A stretch of DNA of 64,000 bases from an uncultured Hyphomonas sp. (GCF_963678195.1 NZ_OY782759.1:3479961-3543960), one strand, 5' to 3'; shown: positions 10,146 through 19,976, counted from the first letter of the stretch. Notes: a model not told the origin generated them from the letters alone. Translations and numbers: made by a program.

Positions 10146-11557
10146 GCCAGTTCCCTCAGCTCTGTGGGCATCATCGCCTCCACGATAGACCGGAACGTAT
10201 CGCCCCGGTGCTCAAAATCGCGGAACTGGTCGAAGCTCGCACAGGCTGGTGAAAGAAGAATGACCGGATTGTCGATTCCAGAGTTTTTGGCATCGCGGAA
10301 GGCCGCTTTCACGGCATTTTCCAGGGTTCCACAGCCCTGTGTCGGCACTTTGCCCTTCAGCGCGGCGCTGAAGGCTTCCTCCGCCTCGCCGATCAGATAG
10401 GCCTTGTTGATGCGCGGAAAGTAAGGTGTGAGCGGGCCGATGCCGTCGGATTTCGGCACGCCGCCGGCGATCCAGTAAATATTGTCGTAAGCCTTCAGCG
10501 CCTGCTCTGCGGCCTGCGCATTTGTCGCTTTGGAGTCGTTGATGAAGCGCACGCCTTCGATCTCGCCCACGCGCTCCATGCGGTGCGCCAGGCCCGGGAA
10601 GGTTCTGAGGCCTTCCATAATGGTCTGCGGGTCGAGGCCCAGCGCGCGGCAGGCGGCATAGGCGGCGGCGGCGTTCTGATGATTGTGCCTGCCCGGCAGC
10701 GCGGCACACTCAGCGAGGTTTCCGACGAAGGCGGCATTCCCGCTGGTGGAATCGTAGAGCCGTCCGTCTACGGCACTTACACCGCGGCCCAGCGCGTAGC
10801 TGGACGAGGCCTGCACCACACGTCCCGGCCCGCGGGCCGCAAGCCCGATGGCAATGGACTGGGTGATCACATCATCGAACCCGACGACAGCGGTGTCACG
10901 CTCGGTCTGGTTCTGGAAGATCCGCATCTTGGCGGCCTGATAGCCTTCCATACCGCCATGACGTTCCAGATGGTCCGGGCTGATGTTCAGCAGGACGGCC
11001 ACATCGCAATGCAGGCTCTTCACCAGATCCAGCTGGTAGGAGCTGAGCTCCAGCACATAGATCGCATTGGCATGCAGGGCAGCCAGGTCCAGCACGCCGG
11101 TTCCGATGTTCCCGCCGATCCGGGCATCGCGGCCCGCCTGTTTCAGGATGTGCCCGATGAGGGCAGTCGTTGTCGACTTGCCGTTCGTGCCGGTGATGCC
11201 GACAATTTTCGGGCGGCCGCGCTCCGGCAGGCTCTGCACGGCGCGGGCGAACAGCTCCATGTCGCCGACAACGGGCACGCCGGTCATCTCGGCCATGCGC
11301 ACGATGCGGTGCGGCTGCGGGAATTTGTAGGGAATGCCCGGCGACAGGACCAGCGCGGCGAAAGTCTGCCAGTCGCGCTTGTTGATGTCGGACAGGGTCA
11401 GGCCTGCGGCCTCCGCCTGGCGGCGGGTGTCTTCATTATCGTCCCACGCATGAACACGCGCGCCGCCAGCCTTCAGGGCCTTGGCAGCGGAAAGGCCGGT
11501 GCGGCCAAGGCCGAACACCGCAACATCCCTTCCTGCGTATTCCGTGATCGGGATCAT
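10142..11557 (-). CDS. murD: UDP-MurNAc-L-Ala--D-Glu ligase MurD
   Basis: The 471-residue ligase adds D-Glu to the stem peptide. It shows the N-terminal UMP-binding Rossmann segment (VAVFGLGRTGLSAAKAL), the ATP loop GITGTNGKSTTTALIGH, ENISPDHLERH-type catalytic residues (LLNISPDHLERHGG) and the C-terminal NDSKATNAQAAEQAL motif. The ATG is 10 bp after the mraY stop, and its TGA overlaps the ftsW TTG. Confidence 0.95.
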   Translation of the reverse strand: MIPITEYAGRDVAVFGLGRTGLSAAKALKAGGARVHAWDDNEDTRRQAEAAGLTLSDINKRDWQTFAALVLSPGIPYKFPQPHRIVRMAEMTGVPVVGDMELFARAVQSLPERGRPKIVGITGTNGKSTTTALIGHILKQAGRDARIGGNIGTGVLDLAALHANAIYVLELSSYQLDLVKSLHCDVAVLLNISPDHLERHGGMEGYQAAKMRIFQNQTERDTAVVGFDDVITQSIAIGLAARGPGRVVQASSSYALGRGVSAVDGRLYDSTSGNAAFVGNLAECAALPGRHNHQNAAAAYAACRALGLDPQTIMEGLRTFPGLAHRMERVGEIEGVRFINDSKATNAQAAEQALKAYDNIYWIAGGVPKSDGIGPLTPYFPRINKAYLIGEAEEAFSAALKGKVPTQGCGTLENAVKAAFRDAKNSGIDNPVILLSPACASFDQFRDFEHRGDTFRSIVEAMMPTELRELA

Positions 11558-11567
11558 GCGCGCTCGC

Positions 11568-12761
11568 TCACCTCAGCTTCAGGGTTGCAAGGCCCGCAAG
11601 GGCGAACAGGACGGACAGGATCCAGAAGCGGACGACGACGCGGGTCTCCGGCCAGTTCTTCTTCTGGAAATGGTGGTGCAAGGGCGCCATCAGGAAGATG
11701 CGCTTGCCTTCGCCGGTCAGGCGCCGGGTCAGCTTGAACCAGCTGACCTGCATGATCACGGACAACGCCTCGATCACGAACAGGCCACCGATCACGACCA
11801 GCGCGAACTCGTGCTTGGTCGCCACCGCGACAACGCCCAGCATGCCGCCGAGGCCGAGCGAGCCGGTGTCGCCCATGAAGACCTTGGCCGGATAGGCATT
11901 GTACCAGAGGAACCCCATGCCCGCGCCCATCATGGCGCCAAGCAGCACGGACAACTCCCCTGCCCCCGGCGCGAACTGGATGCCGAGATATTCGGCAAAA
12001 ACGAAGTTACCGGTGAGATAGGCGATCATCGCATAGGATGCGGCCGCAAACATCATCGGCACAATGGCCAGACCGTCCAGGCCATCGGTGAAGTTCACCG
12101 CATTGGCGCTGCCGACGATAACGATCATGCCGAACAGGATGAAGAACATGCCGAGCGGCAGGAAGTAGTTGTTGACGAAGGGTACGGCGACGCCGCCCGA
12201 AAAATCCGGATCGGCAGGCGTGACGCTGGTCTGCGGGGCGAAAGCGGCGATCTGCTCGGCCAGCCCGTTCAGCGCGCCCCATTCGGCATGGCCCTCCGGC
12301 GTGTGCGCGCCGTGCAGGCCCATGATGAAAGCACAGGCCAATGCGGCGATGCCAAAGCCTGCCAGCAGGCGCACCTTGGCGGAAACGCCCGCATCGGTCT
12401 GCTTGGTCACTTTTGCGTAATCGTCCAGGAAGCCGAGGAAGGCGTAGGACACGGTCACGAACAGGGTGACCCAGATGTAAGGATTGTGCAGGTTCGCCCA
12501 GAGCAGGACTCCAACGACCAGGCCGAGCCAGATCAGGAAGCCGCCCATGGTTGGTGTACCGCGCTTTTCCAGCTGCTGCTCCAGCGAGAGGTCGCGGATC
12601 GGCTGGCCCTTGCCCTGACGGGCGCGCAGGAAATTGATGATGGCGTCCCCGAACACCACCGTCACCAGGAATGCCGTCACGACGGCCGCGCCTGTGCGGA
12701 AGGTGATGTAGTTGAAAACGTTCAGGATGCCGCTGTCAGCGGCGAGCCATTCGTACAGCAT
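11568..12761 (-). CDS. mraY: Phospho-MurNAc-pentapeptide transferase MraY
   Basis: The 397-residue integral membrane enzyme forms lipid I from UDP-MurNAc-pentapeptide and undecaprenyl phosphate. Conserved [19 protein letters not shown] (Mg-binding Asp) and the histidine motif [10 protein letters not shown] are visible. An extra periplasmic loop of about 40 residues ([13 protein letters not shown]...PADPDFSGG) follows the fifth helix. The ATG overlaps the murF TGA by one base (TGATG). Confidence 0.95.
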   Translation of the reverse strand: MLYEWLAADSGILNVFNYITFRTGAAVVTAFLVTVVFGDAIINFLRARQGKGQPIRDLSLEQQLEKRGTPTMGGFLIWLGLVVGVLLWANLHNPYIWVTLFVTVSYAFLGFLDDYAKVTKQTDAGVSAKVRLLAGFGIAALACAFIMGLHGAHTPEGHAEWGALNGLAEQIAAFAPQTSVTPADPDFSGGVAVPFVNNYFLPLGMFFILFGMIVIVGSANAVNFTDGLDGLAIVPMMFAAASYAMIAYLTGNFVFAEYLGIQFAPGAGELSVLLGAMMGAGMGFLWYNAYPAKVFMGDTGSLGLGGMLGVVAVATKHEFALVVIGGLFVIEALSVIMQVSWFKLTRRLTGEGKRIFLMAPLHHHFQKKNWPETRVVVRFWILSVLFALAGLATLKLR

Positions 12762-14197
12762 CAACTGACCCCTGCAGCACCTTCTGTGCCGCTTACCATC
12801 TTGCCCATGTCCGCCGCCGCGCTCCATTGGCGCAGACGGTCTGCTAGTCTTCCCATCCCGGATGCATTCGAGCCTTTGATCAAGACCACGTCGCCATCCC
12901 GGAGTGCATTTTCCAGTGCATTAAAAAGTTCGTCGGCCTTGGGCGCCCATACCTGCTGAAGGTCTGAGGGCAGCGCCTCGGCCAGGTGAGTCATATTGTC
13001 TCCCGCAAGGAAAACGCCTTCGGCGCCTGTGGCCACGACCGCCTCGGCGAGACCCGCATGTTCCGCATCCGATCTTTCGCCAATTTCCAGCATTTCGCCC
13101 AACGCAACGAGCCGGCGGCCTGCACCGCGTTGTTTCAATGAGGAAAGCGCGGCCCGCATGGAGCCCGGATTGGCATTGTAGGCGTCATCGATCAGCATAA
13201 AGCTGCCGCCGCCGGGCAGGGCGAGGTGCTCGGCGGTGCCGCGGCCGGGCGGCGGGGCGTAACCTGAAAGGGCCTCAGCGCAATCGGCAACCGCCGCGCC
13301 GCTTTGCGTCGCCGCCAGAAGGGCTGCCGCGACATTCATCGCCCAGTGCTCACCCACGGCATTCAGGGTCACCAGTACCGGCTTGCCGACGACATCCACC
13401 TGGATGCGGCTGGTAACGCCATCCGTCTCGTAACCGACGATGCGGGCCGTTGCGTCCTTTGCGTGGCCGAAGGTTTCGAGATTGCCGGTCGGGCAGAGGT
13501 CCCGCGCCCGGTCTGCCAGATATTCGAAAAATGTGTCGTCGGCCGGCAGGATGAAGGTGCCGCCTGCTTCAAGACCTTCAAAGATATCGGCTTTCTCGCG
13601 CGCCACGGCTTCGAGGCTGCCGAGACCTTCGAGGTGCGCCCCGGCGATACAGGTGATAAGCCCCGTATGCGGGCGGACCATACGGCTGCGCGGGGCGATC
13701 TCACCCGGGGTCGACATACCGATCTCGAAGACGGCACGTTCCGTCTCTTCCGGCATCCGGGCCAGCGTCAGCGGCACGCCCCAGTGATTGTTGAAACTCT
13801 TCTGGCTCCAGTGCGCCGGGCCGAGCGCGCGATAGATCTGCGCCAGCATCTCCTTGACGCTGGTCTTTCCGGCCGAACCGGTGATGGCGGTCCGGTGCGC
13901 GCCGCAACGCGCACGGGCGGCCACGCCGAGCTGTTCCAGCGCGGTCAGCGTATCATCGGCGACAACCTGAGGGCCGTCGCCTTTCTTGCGGGAAACAAGC
14001 GCCCCGGCAGCGCCCGCCTTGAAGGCCGCCTCAACAAAGTCATGGCCATCGCGCTGGTCTTTCAGCGCAACGAACAGGTCACCCGGTTCCAGCGACCGCG
14101 TGTCGATCGACACAGTCCCGGTCACCGTGAACGGCGCGGTCGCCACACCGCCGGTGGCAAGGGTGATGTCGTCAGAGGTCCAGAGAGGCTTTGTCAT
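12761..14197 (-). CDS. murF: UDP-MurNAc-tripeptide--D-Ala-D-Ala ligase MurF
   Basis: The 478-residue ligase completes the pentapeptide. It carries the MurF N-domain ([19 protein letters not shown]), the ATP loop [15 protein letters not shown] (an Ala replaces the more usual Asn of TGSNGKT), the [17 protein letters not shown] signature and the C-terminal [14 protein letters not shown]. The ATG overlaps the murE TGA by 4 bp. Confidence 0.95.
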   Translation of the reverse strand: MTKPLWTSDDITLATGGVATAPFTVTGTVSIDTRSLEPGDLFVALKDQRDGHDFVEAAFKAGAAGALVSRKKGDGPQVVADDTLTALEQLGVAARARCGAHRTAITGSAGKTSVKEMLAQIYRALGPAHWSQKSFNNHWGVPLTLARMPEETERAVFEIGMSTPGEIAPRSRMVRPHTGLITCIAGAHLEGLGSLEAVAREKADIFEGLEAGGTFILPADDTFFEYLADRARDLCPTGNLETFGHAKDATARIVGYETDGVTSRIQVDVVGKPVLVTLNAVGEHWAMNVAAALLAATQSGAAVADCAEALSGYAPPPGRGTAEHLALPGGGSFMLIDDAYNANPGSMRAALSSLKQRGAGRRLVALGEMLEIGERSDAEHAGLAEAVVATGAEGVFLAGDNMTHLAEALPSDLQQVWAPKADELFNALENALRDGDVVLIKGSNASGMGRLADRLRQWSAAADMGKMVSGTEGAAGVS

Positions 14198-15636
14198 GCA
14201 CGCCCCGCTCCCAGCGCATCGCGCGCCGTATCCTGGTCGGAGAAGGGATGGACTTCCTTGCCGATGATCTGCCCGGTTTCGTGGCCCTTGCCGGCGATGA
14301 CGAGCGTGTCGCCTTTCTTAAGCTCTGCGATGACCGTGCGGATCGCTTCGCCCCGGTCGCCGATCTCGCGGGCGCCCGGGCAGCCGGCGAGCACCTGCCT
14401 GCGGATCTCTGCGGCGTCTTCCGTGCGCGGATTGTCATCGGTCACGATCACGTCGTCGGCCTGCCGGGCAGCGATCTCGCCCATCAGCGGCCGCTTGCGG
14501 GCATCGCGGTCCCCGCCGCAGCCGAAGATGACTTTGAGATTCCCGGCCGTGTGCGGGCGCACAGCGCGCAGCAGCACGTCCAGCCCGTCCGGTGTGTGGG
14601 CATAGTCGACGAACACGGCGGCGCCGGTTTCGGTCTTGCCGACAAACTCCATCCGGCCTTTGACCGGCTGCAGGTGCGCAAGGCCATCGGCGACCTCGTC
14701 GAACTCCATGCCGAGCGACAGGCAAATGGCGGCAGCGGCCAGCGCGTTCAGCGCCTGGAACTCTCCGATCAGCGGCAGTTCCAGCGGCTTCTGTTCGACA
14801 TCGCGCCAGAACAGGTTCAGCACCTGGCCGGTGGCGCGCGGCATGATCTCGTCGATCCACAGGTCTTCGCCGCGCCAGCCGAAGGACACGATCGGCATCA
14901 GATTGCCGAGGGCGGCCGCTTCGAAATCATTGCACTGTTCGGAGTCGGCATTGACGATGGCAGGCAGGCCCGGACGGCCAAGCTCGCGGAAGAGGCGCAG
15001 CTTGGCGGAGAGGTATTCTTCCATCGTCTGGTGATAGTCGAGATGGTCCTGCGTGAAGTTCAGGAAGGCAACGGCGGACAGGTCCACGCCATCGAGACGG
15101 TGCTGCTCGAGGCCGTGGCTGGAGGCTTCCATCGCGCAATGGGTCACGCCCTGCCGGACGAGTTCGGCCAGGGTCTCATGGATCGTCACCGGATCCGGCG
15201 TCGTGTGGCCGACATCGATATGGCCTTCCGGGCCGATGGCGCCGAGCGTGCCCATGGAGGCAGACTTGATCCCGGCCCGTGCCCAGATCTGGCGGCAGAA
15301 ATCGACCGTGGACGATTTTCCGTTCGTGCCGGTCACCGCCACGACTTTTTCCGGCTGCGAGTTGTAGAAACGCTTGGCGGCCAAAGCGAGCGCACGGCGC
15401 GGCTCTTCATCGATGATGTGCGCGACGGACACGCCTTCGGCCCCGGCGTCGGACAGGATGGCGACCGCCCCCTTCCCGATAGCGTCCGGAATGAACTGGC
15501 GTCCGTCCGTGACGCTGCCCTTCAGGGCCGCGAACAGATAGCCCGGCTTCACGCGGCGGCTGTCAGCCGTCATGCCGGTGATTTCGATGTCGCCATGAGG
15601 CGCGTCCGGGAACAGGTCTTTGAGTTTGCAGGTCAC
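14194..15636 (-). CDS. murE: UDP-MurNAc-dipeptide--meso-DAP ligase MurE
   Basis: The 480-residue ligase carries TGTNGKSSTVDFCRQIW (ATP loop) and, in the C-terminal domain, DDNPRTEDAAEIRRQV. The DNPR motif is the one that selects meso-diaminopimelate rather than lysine, as expected for a Gram-negative wall. The start is GTG at 15636, overlapping the ftsI TGA as GTGA with GAGAGGA upstream; no ATG is available nearby. Confidence 0.95.
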   Translation of the reverse strand: MTCKLKDLFPDAPHGDIEITGMTADSRRVKPGYLFAALKGSVTDGRQFIPDAIGKGAVAILSDAGAEGVSVAHIIDEEPRRALALAAKRFYNSQPEKVVAVTGTNGKSSTVDFCRQIWARAGIKSASMGTLGAIGPEGHIDVGHTTPDPVTIHETLAELVRQGVTHCAMEASSHGLEQHRLDGVDLSAVAFLNFTQDHLDYHQTMEEYLSAKLRLFRELGRPGLPAIVNADSEQCNDFEAAALGNLMPIVSFGWRGEDLWIDEIMPRATGQVLNLFWRDVEQKPLELPLIGEFQALNALAAAAICLSLGMEFDEVADGLAHLQPVKGRMEFVGKTETGAAVFVDYAHTPDGLDVLLRAVRPHTAGNLKVIFGCGGDRDARKRPLMGEIAARQADDVIVTDDNPRTEDAAEIRRQVLAGCPGAREIGDRGEAIRTVIAELKKGDTLVIAGKGHETGQIIGKEVHPFSDQDTARDALGAGRA

Positions 15637-17258
15637 AGCGAAGTCCTCTCATCCGATCGGGCGCGGTAGCCGTCACTTGCAGGGCGGAGATCTTCAAAGC
15701 GTGGGGCGATGCCGAGCAGCGGCGCGACACGTTCTATGATGCGACCTGCGGCCGGCGCCGCATTCTGGGAAGCCACCGAGCCTCCCGGTCCGGCTTTCGG
15801 ATCATCCAGTGTCACAATCAAGGCATACTGCGGGCTGTCATAGGGAAATATCGCCGCAAAGCTGGAGATATTCCGCCCGTCATCATAACCGCCCGGCACA
15901 GGCTTCTCGGCGGTGCCTGTTTTGCCCGCCACGCGGTAGCCCGCCACTTCGGCATTTTTGCCGGTTCCGGTCAGCACCGCTTCGCGCATCATGGCGTTGA
16001 CGAGGTCCGCCGTGATCGCGGACATCACGCGGACAGGCTGGGGTTTACGGGTCTCGTCCACGATCAGGGTCGGCGTCACGCGCTCCCCGCCATTGGCGAA
16101 GGCGGCAAAGGCAGAGAGGAACGCCATCGGCGTCACCGCGATGCCATGCCCATAGGCCATTGTCGCGGCGGTCAGGTCGTCCATCCGCTCCGGCAGGATC
16201 GGGGCCGCACTGCCGGACAGTTCCACCGGCGAGCGGTCGAGCAGGCCGACCCTTTTCAGGAAATCCTGCTGACGGCGCGGGCCGAGTTTCTGGTTGATGT
16301 GCACCGTGCCGATGTTCGAACTCTCGGAGATGATGGTCGTCACATTCGCCCGTCTGCCGATGGGGTGCAGGTCTGAGATCGTGTAACCGCGCATCTCGAT
16401 CGGCTTATGAATATCGAACATGTCGGTCGGGCGGATCGCGCCGGCCTCCAGCGCGGCTGCCACGGTCAGCGGTTTGAAGACAGAGCCCAGTTCGTAGAGC
16501 GCGCCCGTCGCCCGGTTCATGCGGGACGGATCGTCCATGGCAATGTCGGAGGCGCGGTTCGGATTGAAGGGCGGCCAGCTGGCCATCGCACGAACCTCGC
16601 CGGTGCGCGCCTCCATCAGGATGACCGCGGCACCCTCGAACCCGTCAGCGGCGGCAGAAGCGGCCAGCTCGGCTTCAACGGCTGCCTGCACGCCATTGTC
16701 GATCGTCAGGCGCAGCGGTTCCCCGCCTGCAGCAAGGCGGTCATTCTGGCTGAATTCGATGCCGCCAGCGCCGACGCCGTCCACATTCACGAAGCCCAGC
16801 ACCTGCCCGGCCAGCGTGCCGCGCGGATAGGCCCGGCTGATCTCTTCCTTGAACCACAGGCCTTCGAGGCCAAGGTCGAACACGGTCTGGCGCTGGCGGG
16901 GCGTCAGGCCCCGCTTGACCCAGACAAATTCGCGGGACTGGTCGGACAGGCGGCTGGTCAGGCTGTCGGCGTCGATGTCGGGCAGGACACCGGCCAGACG
17001 GGTGGCCACTTCACGCGGGTCCCAGATCAGCTGCGGATTGGCGACCAGCGAATAGACCGAAACGGAGGTTGCCAGCTGTTCGCCATTGCGGTCGACAATG
17101 TCGGCGCGGGCCACCTGTTCCCCGGTGCGCGTGGCCAGACGGCCGGAATCCCTGTCGGGCGACAGCGCCAGATAGCCGGCCTTACCGGCCAGCACCACAA
17201 ACAACGCGCTGAGGCCGAGACCGACCAGCCGTGTCCGGTGGCGGGACGCCTCGGTCAT
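15633..17258 (-). CDS. ftsI: Septal transpeptidase FtsI/PBP3
   Basis: A 541-residue class B penicillin-binding protein. It has one N-terminal membrane anchor (about residues 11-31), the PBP dimerisation domain, and a transpeptidase domain with all three active-site motifs: SVFK within ELGSVFKPLTVAA, SSN within SESSNIGTVHI and KTG within VAGKTGTAEKP. It cross-links septal peptidoglycan with FtsW. The gene overlaps ftsL and murE by 4 bp on either side. Confidence 0.95.
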   Translation of the reverse strand: MTEASRHRTRLVGLGLSALFVVLAGKAGYLALSPDRDSGRLATRTGEQVARADIVDRNGEQLATSVSVYSLVANPQLIWDPREVATRLAGVLPDIDADSLTSRLSDQSREFVWVKRGLTPRQRQTVFDLGLEGLWFKEEISRAYPRGTLAGQVLGFVNVDGVGAGGIEFSQNDRLAAGGEPLRLTIDNGVQAAVEAELAASAAADGFEGAAVILMEARTGEVRAMASWPPFNPNRASDIAMDDPSRMNRATGALYELGSVFKPLTVAAALEAGAIRPTDMFDIHKPIEMRGYTISDLHPIGRRANVTTIISESSNIGTVHINQKLGPRRQQDFLKRVGLLDRSPVELSGSAAPILPERMDDLTAATMAYGHGIAVTPMAFLSAFAAFANGGERVTPTLIVDETRKPQPVRVMSAITADLVNAMMREAVLTGTGKNAEVAGYRVAGKTGTAEKPVPGGYDDGRNISSFAAIFPYDSPQYALIVTLDDPKAGPGGSVASQNAAPAAGRIIERVAPLLGIAPRFEDLRPASDGYRARSDERTSL

Positions 17259-17590
17259 TCAGGCGCCTCCATGGAACGAGGCTCTGCGTCCGCGGCAGGA
17301 TCTTCGGGCAGGCCAACCAGGGCATCCAGATCGCGCTCATTGGCCATCTGCTCGGGGCGCGGCGGCGCCATGCCCAGCTCGTTGCGGGCATATTCCTCAA
17401 TCCATTCGCGGCGGCTCATATGGGAGAGTTCGGTCTCCAGAAGCGCCTTTTCGTGGCGGGCGTCCTCGATCTGGGCCTCTACGGCCATCAGTTCGGCCGC
17501 CGTATCCTTGGCGCCGTATTTGGCCCGGTAGAGGCTGAACACCAGCAATCCGACAATGACGAGACCCAGAATGAATGCCCGGCGGCTCAT
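17255..17590 (-). CDS. ftsL: Cell division protein FtsL
   Basis: A 111-residue bitopic protein. A short cytosolic start and one membrane helix (AFILGLVIVGLLVFSLY, about residues 5-21) are followed by a leucine-zipper-like coiled coil (about 28-75). The C-terminal tail is acidic and proline-rich. Its place between rsmH and ftsI, with 4-bp overlaps on both sides, is the main reason for naming it, because FtsL sequences are poorly conserved. It bridges FtsB/FtsQ to FtsWI. Confidence 0.85.
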   Translation of the reverse strand: MSRRAFILGLVIVGLLVFSLYRAKYGAKDTAAELMAVEAQIEDARHEKALLETELSHMSRREWIEEYARNELGMAPPRPEQMANERDLDALVGLPEDPAADAEPRSMEAPE

Positions 17591-18615
17591 GACACATCCT
17601 CCAGTTTCGACAGCGGGGGCAGGTTCATGCCGTCATCCGCTTCTTCCTCGATTGCAGGCGCTTCGGTCCGGATCGCGGCCCGCAATTTTGCAGATCGTGC
17701 ACGCGGATTGCCTTCCACTTCCTTATCCTGGGGCAGGATCGCCTTGTTCGGGCGCAGTTCGAAGGTGGGGTCGGGGCCTTTGGCCATCAGGGGCAGGTGG
17801 CGGGACCCGCCGGAATTCTTGCCGGCCCGGTCGCGCAGCCATTGCTTCACCATCCGGTCTTCGAGTGAATGGAAGGTCACAATCACCAGCCGCCCGCCGG
17901 GTTTCAGCAGGTTTTCCGCCGCAACGAGCGCCCGGGCCAGTTCGCCCAGCTCGTCGTTCACATACATGCGGATCGCCTGGAAGGTCAGCGTGGCGGGGTG
18001 AATCCGGCTGCCTTTCCGGCCGCCCACAGCCGCTTCCACCGTCTGGGCGAGATCCAGCGTGGTGTCGAAGGGCTGTTCCTTGCGGCGATTGACGATCTGC
18101 CGGGCAATGCGGCGGGCCTGCTTCTCTTCGCCGAGGCGGAAGATAACATTGGCGAGATCACCTTCCTCCATATGGTTCACGACATCCGCCGCGGTCGGCC
18201 CCGCCGCACCCATGCGCATGTCCAGCGGGCCATCCTTGTTGAAGGAGAAGCCGCGATGACCCTCGTCGATCTGGAAACTGGAGACGCCGATATCCAGCAC
18301 GACGGCATCGACCGTGTCGCAACCGGTGGCCTCGACCAGGGCATCCATTTCGCCAAACCGGCCGAGCAGCGGGGTAATGCGGTCGGTCTGGGCGGCAAGG
18401 GCCTCGGCCCGCATGATGGCGTCGAGGTCGCGGTCGATGGCGAAAACAGCGCATTTCGCCGCCGTCAGGATGGCGCGGGTATAGCCGCCGCCGCCGAACG
18501 TGCCGTCGACGACCTTGTCACCGTCCTTGAGGTCGAGGGCGGCGAGCACTTCGTCAAGCATGACGGGCTTGTGCCCGGAAGCAGCGGTTTCAGGCCGGGG
18601 TTTGGTGGTCATCAT
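17587..18615 (-). CDS. rsmH: 16S rRNA m4C1402 methyltransferase RsmH (MraW)
   Basis: The 342-residue SAM-dependent enzyme N4-methylates C1402 of 16S rRNA. It has HKPVMLDEVL at the N-terminus, the SAM loop VDGTFGGGGYTRAIL, DIGVSSFQIDEGHRGFSF and the C-terminal FHSLEDRMVKQWL. Two tandem ATGs (18615, 18612) follow a GAGGGAGGGG ribosome site. The mraZ stop overlaps the first of them. Confidence 0.95.
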   Translation of the reverse strand: MMTTKPRPETAASGHKPVMLDEVLAALDLKDGDKVVDGTFGGGGYTRAILTAAKCAVFAIDRDLDAIMRAEALAAQTDRITPLLGRFGEMDALVEATGCDTVDAVVLDIGVSSFQIDEGHRGFSFNKDGPLDMRMGAAGPTAADVVNHMEEGDLANVIFRLGEEKQARRIARQIVNRRKEQPFDTTLDLAQTVEAAVGGRKGSRIHPATLTFQAIRMYVNDELGELARALVAAENLLKPGGRLVIVTFHSLEDRMVKQWLRDRAGKNSGGSRHLPLMAKGPDPTFELRPNKAILPQDKEVEGNPRARSAKLRAAIRTEAPAIEEEADDGMNLPPLSKLEDVS

Positions 18616-19139
18616 CCATCCCCTCCCTCAACCAGTTTCAGATCGGGGTAGAGGCCCATTTCGTGCTGTCGCAGCACTTCATTATAGGCCTCGCCCAGCG
18701 CTTCCAGCGTCTCCGGTTTCGCAGCCGTTTCGGACATGGCGGTGGTAAATTCGGCGTGCTTTTCGGGGTTCCAGATCTGGAAGCTGTCGATATTGCCGGC
18801 GAACTTCACACGGCCATCGAGCCCGGCTGCCGCGATCAGCTCATCGGTGAGCTTGATGCGGCCGGTATCGTCCATTTTCAGGTCGGCCGACCCAGCGATG
18901 ATCGAGGACACGAGCGCTTTGCGGACCGGAGATTGCGGGGGCAGGCGGGTCAGCGTCGCGCGGTACATGGCCATCAGGGCTTCGCCGCCGCCTTCCAGGC
19001 AGCCGGATCCGTCGAGCGCAGGCCACAAGAAAATCCGGTTTCCACCGCCCAGCGCAGCGCGAAAGGGTGCCGGGATGGAGACCCGCCCTTTAGCGTCAAT
19101 TGCACTTTCGTAGGTGGATACGAACACCCGCCAGCCCAT
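18612..19139 (-). CDS. mraZ: Transcriptional regulator MraZ
   Basis: The protein has two SpoVT/AbrB-like domains. The first contains ESAIDAKGRVSIPAPFRAAL, the conserved DxKGRvsvP element; the second lies around MDDTGRIKLTDELIAAAGL. MraZ is the DNA-binding autorepressor of the dcw operon in several bacteria. The start is uncertain. Homologues normally begin just before this first strand, so either the ATG at 19139 or a GTG at 19127 fits; the frame open to 19163 lacks a ribosome site. Three TGGGC repeats lie about 55-80 bp upstream. Confidence 0.9.
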   Translation of the reverse strand: MGWRVFVSTYESAIDAKGRVSIPAPFRAALGGGNRIFLWPALDGSGCLEGGGEALMAMYRATLTRLPPQSPVRKALVSSIIAGSADLKMDDTGRIKLTDELIAAAGLDGRVKFAGNIDSFQIWNPEKHAEFTTAMSETAAKPETLEALGEAYNEVLRQHEMGLYPDLKLVEGGDG

Positions 19140-19193
19140 TCTTCGTTTGCCTAAACCCCGCATGGGTAAACCATGTCTTAATTTGGAGTATCA

Positions 19194-19218
19194 TGGGCAG
19201 ACGTGGGCCTCAATGGGC
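19194..19218 (-). promoter_or_regulatory. Candidate MraZ-binding repeats in the dcw promoter
   Basis: TGGGC occurs three times with exactly 5-bp spacers (19194, 19204, 19214), a 10-bp period. The TGGGN-N5 triple repeat is the described MraZ box of E. coli. Here the repeats read TGGGC on the plus strand, opposite to mraZ. They overlap a plausible minus-strand promoter (TTGAGG about 15 bp before GATACT), which suits autorepression (inference). Confidence 0.65.
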
Positions 19219-19961
19219 GAGACACTTGAATCGAAATATCCACAACAGCGCCGGATAGGAACAATAAGCGACTGAAGCATGAACAAACCGGAACAATCGG
19301 GTGGGATTGCATGGGCGGTGGATGAATTTCCTTTTTGAATCAGCTCGATGCCGAAACAGACTCGGTTATCCACAGGCAGATTAAAAGTTACTGAGTTTTT
19401 AATATTTCCAGCCCGGGAATTGCGCAGCCCCTCAGAAACCGGTTCGCGGAGACCTGGATTTACTTGCCGGCAACACGACGTCGACTTGCCGGGTACAAGC
19501 AAAATGCACAGGTTCGACACGCGCAAACGCAGATCACGCACGGAGCCGGTCCTGGTCCGTTATGATCATGCTGACATCAGGAGAAAGAAGAAAAATAGGC
19601 CCGACAAGCCATCTGGCTTGGGAGGGGGGACGGTGCCGAGCGTCCTGATGGGTGGCGGACGCTGTGTTCCGGCTTGCCGGGCCATTTTCGCCGTTCGGAC
19701 CAGGGGTCTTGGGTGGGGAGTTGAGATGTCCTGCCCCGAACGGTTCACAAGCACTATGTCCGGGAGAACCAAACGGTTCCAAATTTTCTCGCCTTGGCTG
19801 AACTTTTTTTTGCCAGGAGTCACCAGAGGTGACTTCTGAACCGCCAACACGCCCTCAACAGGCGGACTTACCATTGTTTTTATACGATTATTTTTTAGAT
19901 CCGGGATCGTTCCGAATCTTGCATGCGACAAAAAGAAATTTTGATGGTTTGCCGTTAGGCC
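19219..19961. other. Long mraZ-oxyR intergenic region with two DnaA-box-like sites
   Basis: Roughly 740 bp without a convincing gene. It holds a perfect DnaA-box sequence TTATCCACA at 19366-19374 and a one-mismatch copy ATATCCACA at 19236-19244, both in the same orientation on the plus strand. An AGTCACC-AGA-GGTGACT dyad (around 19820-19836) follows a T-tract. Frames open here (for example 19348-19839) have no ribosome site and no recognisable composition, so I leave them out. Confidence 0.5.
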
Positions 19962-19976
19962 ATAGATCAAACCTAT
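19962..19976 (+). promoter_or_regulatory. OxyR-type dyad at the oxyR start codon
   Basis: The sequence is ATAG-ATCAAAC-CTAT, which fits the OxyR half-operator ATAGnTnnnAnCTAT at every specified position. It ends inside the first codon of oxyR, so binding should block transcription or initiation, consistent with the negative autoregulation known for OxyR. A second half-site 7 bp upstream is not evident. Confidence 0.6.

Noticed and set aside
19348..19839. Open frames in the mraZ-oxyR gap (both strands)
   Set aside because: No ribosome site, unlikely amino-acid composition and no similarity to families I know.
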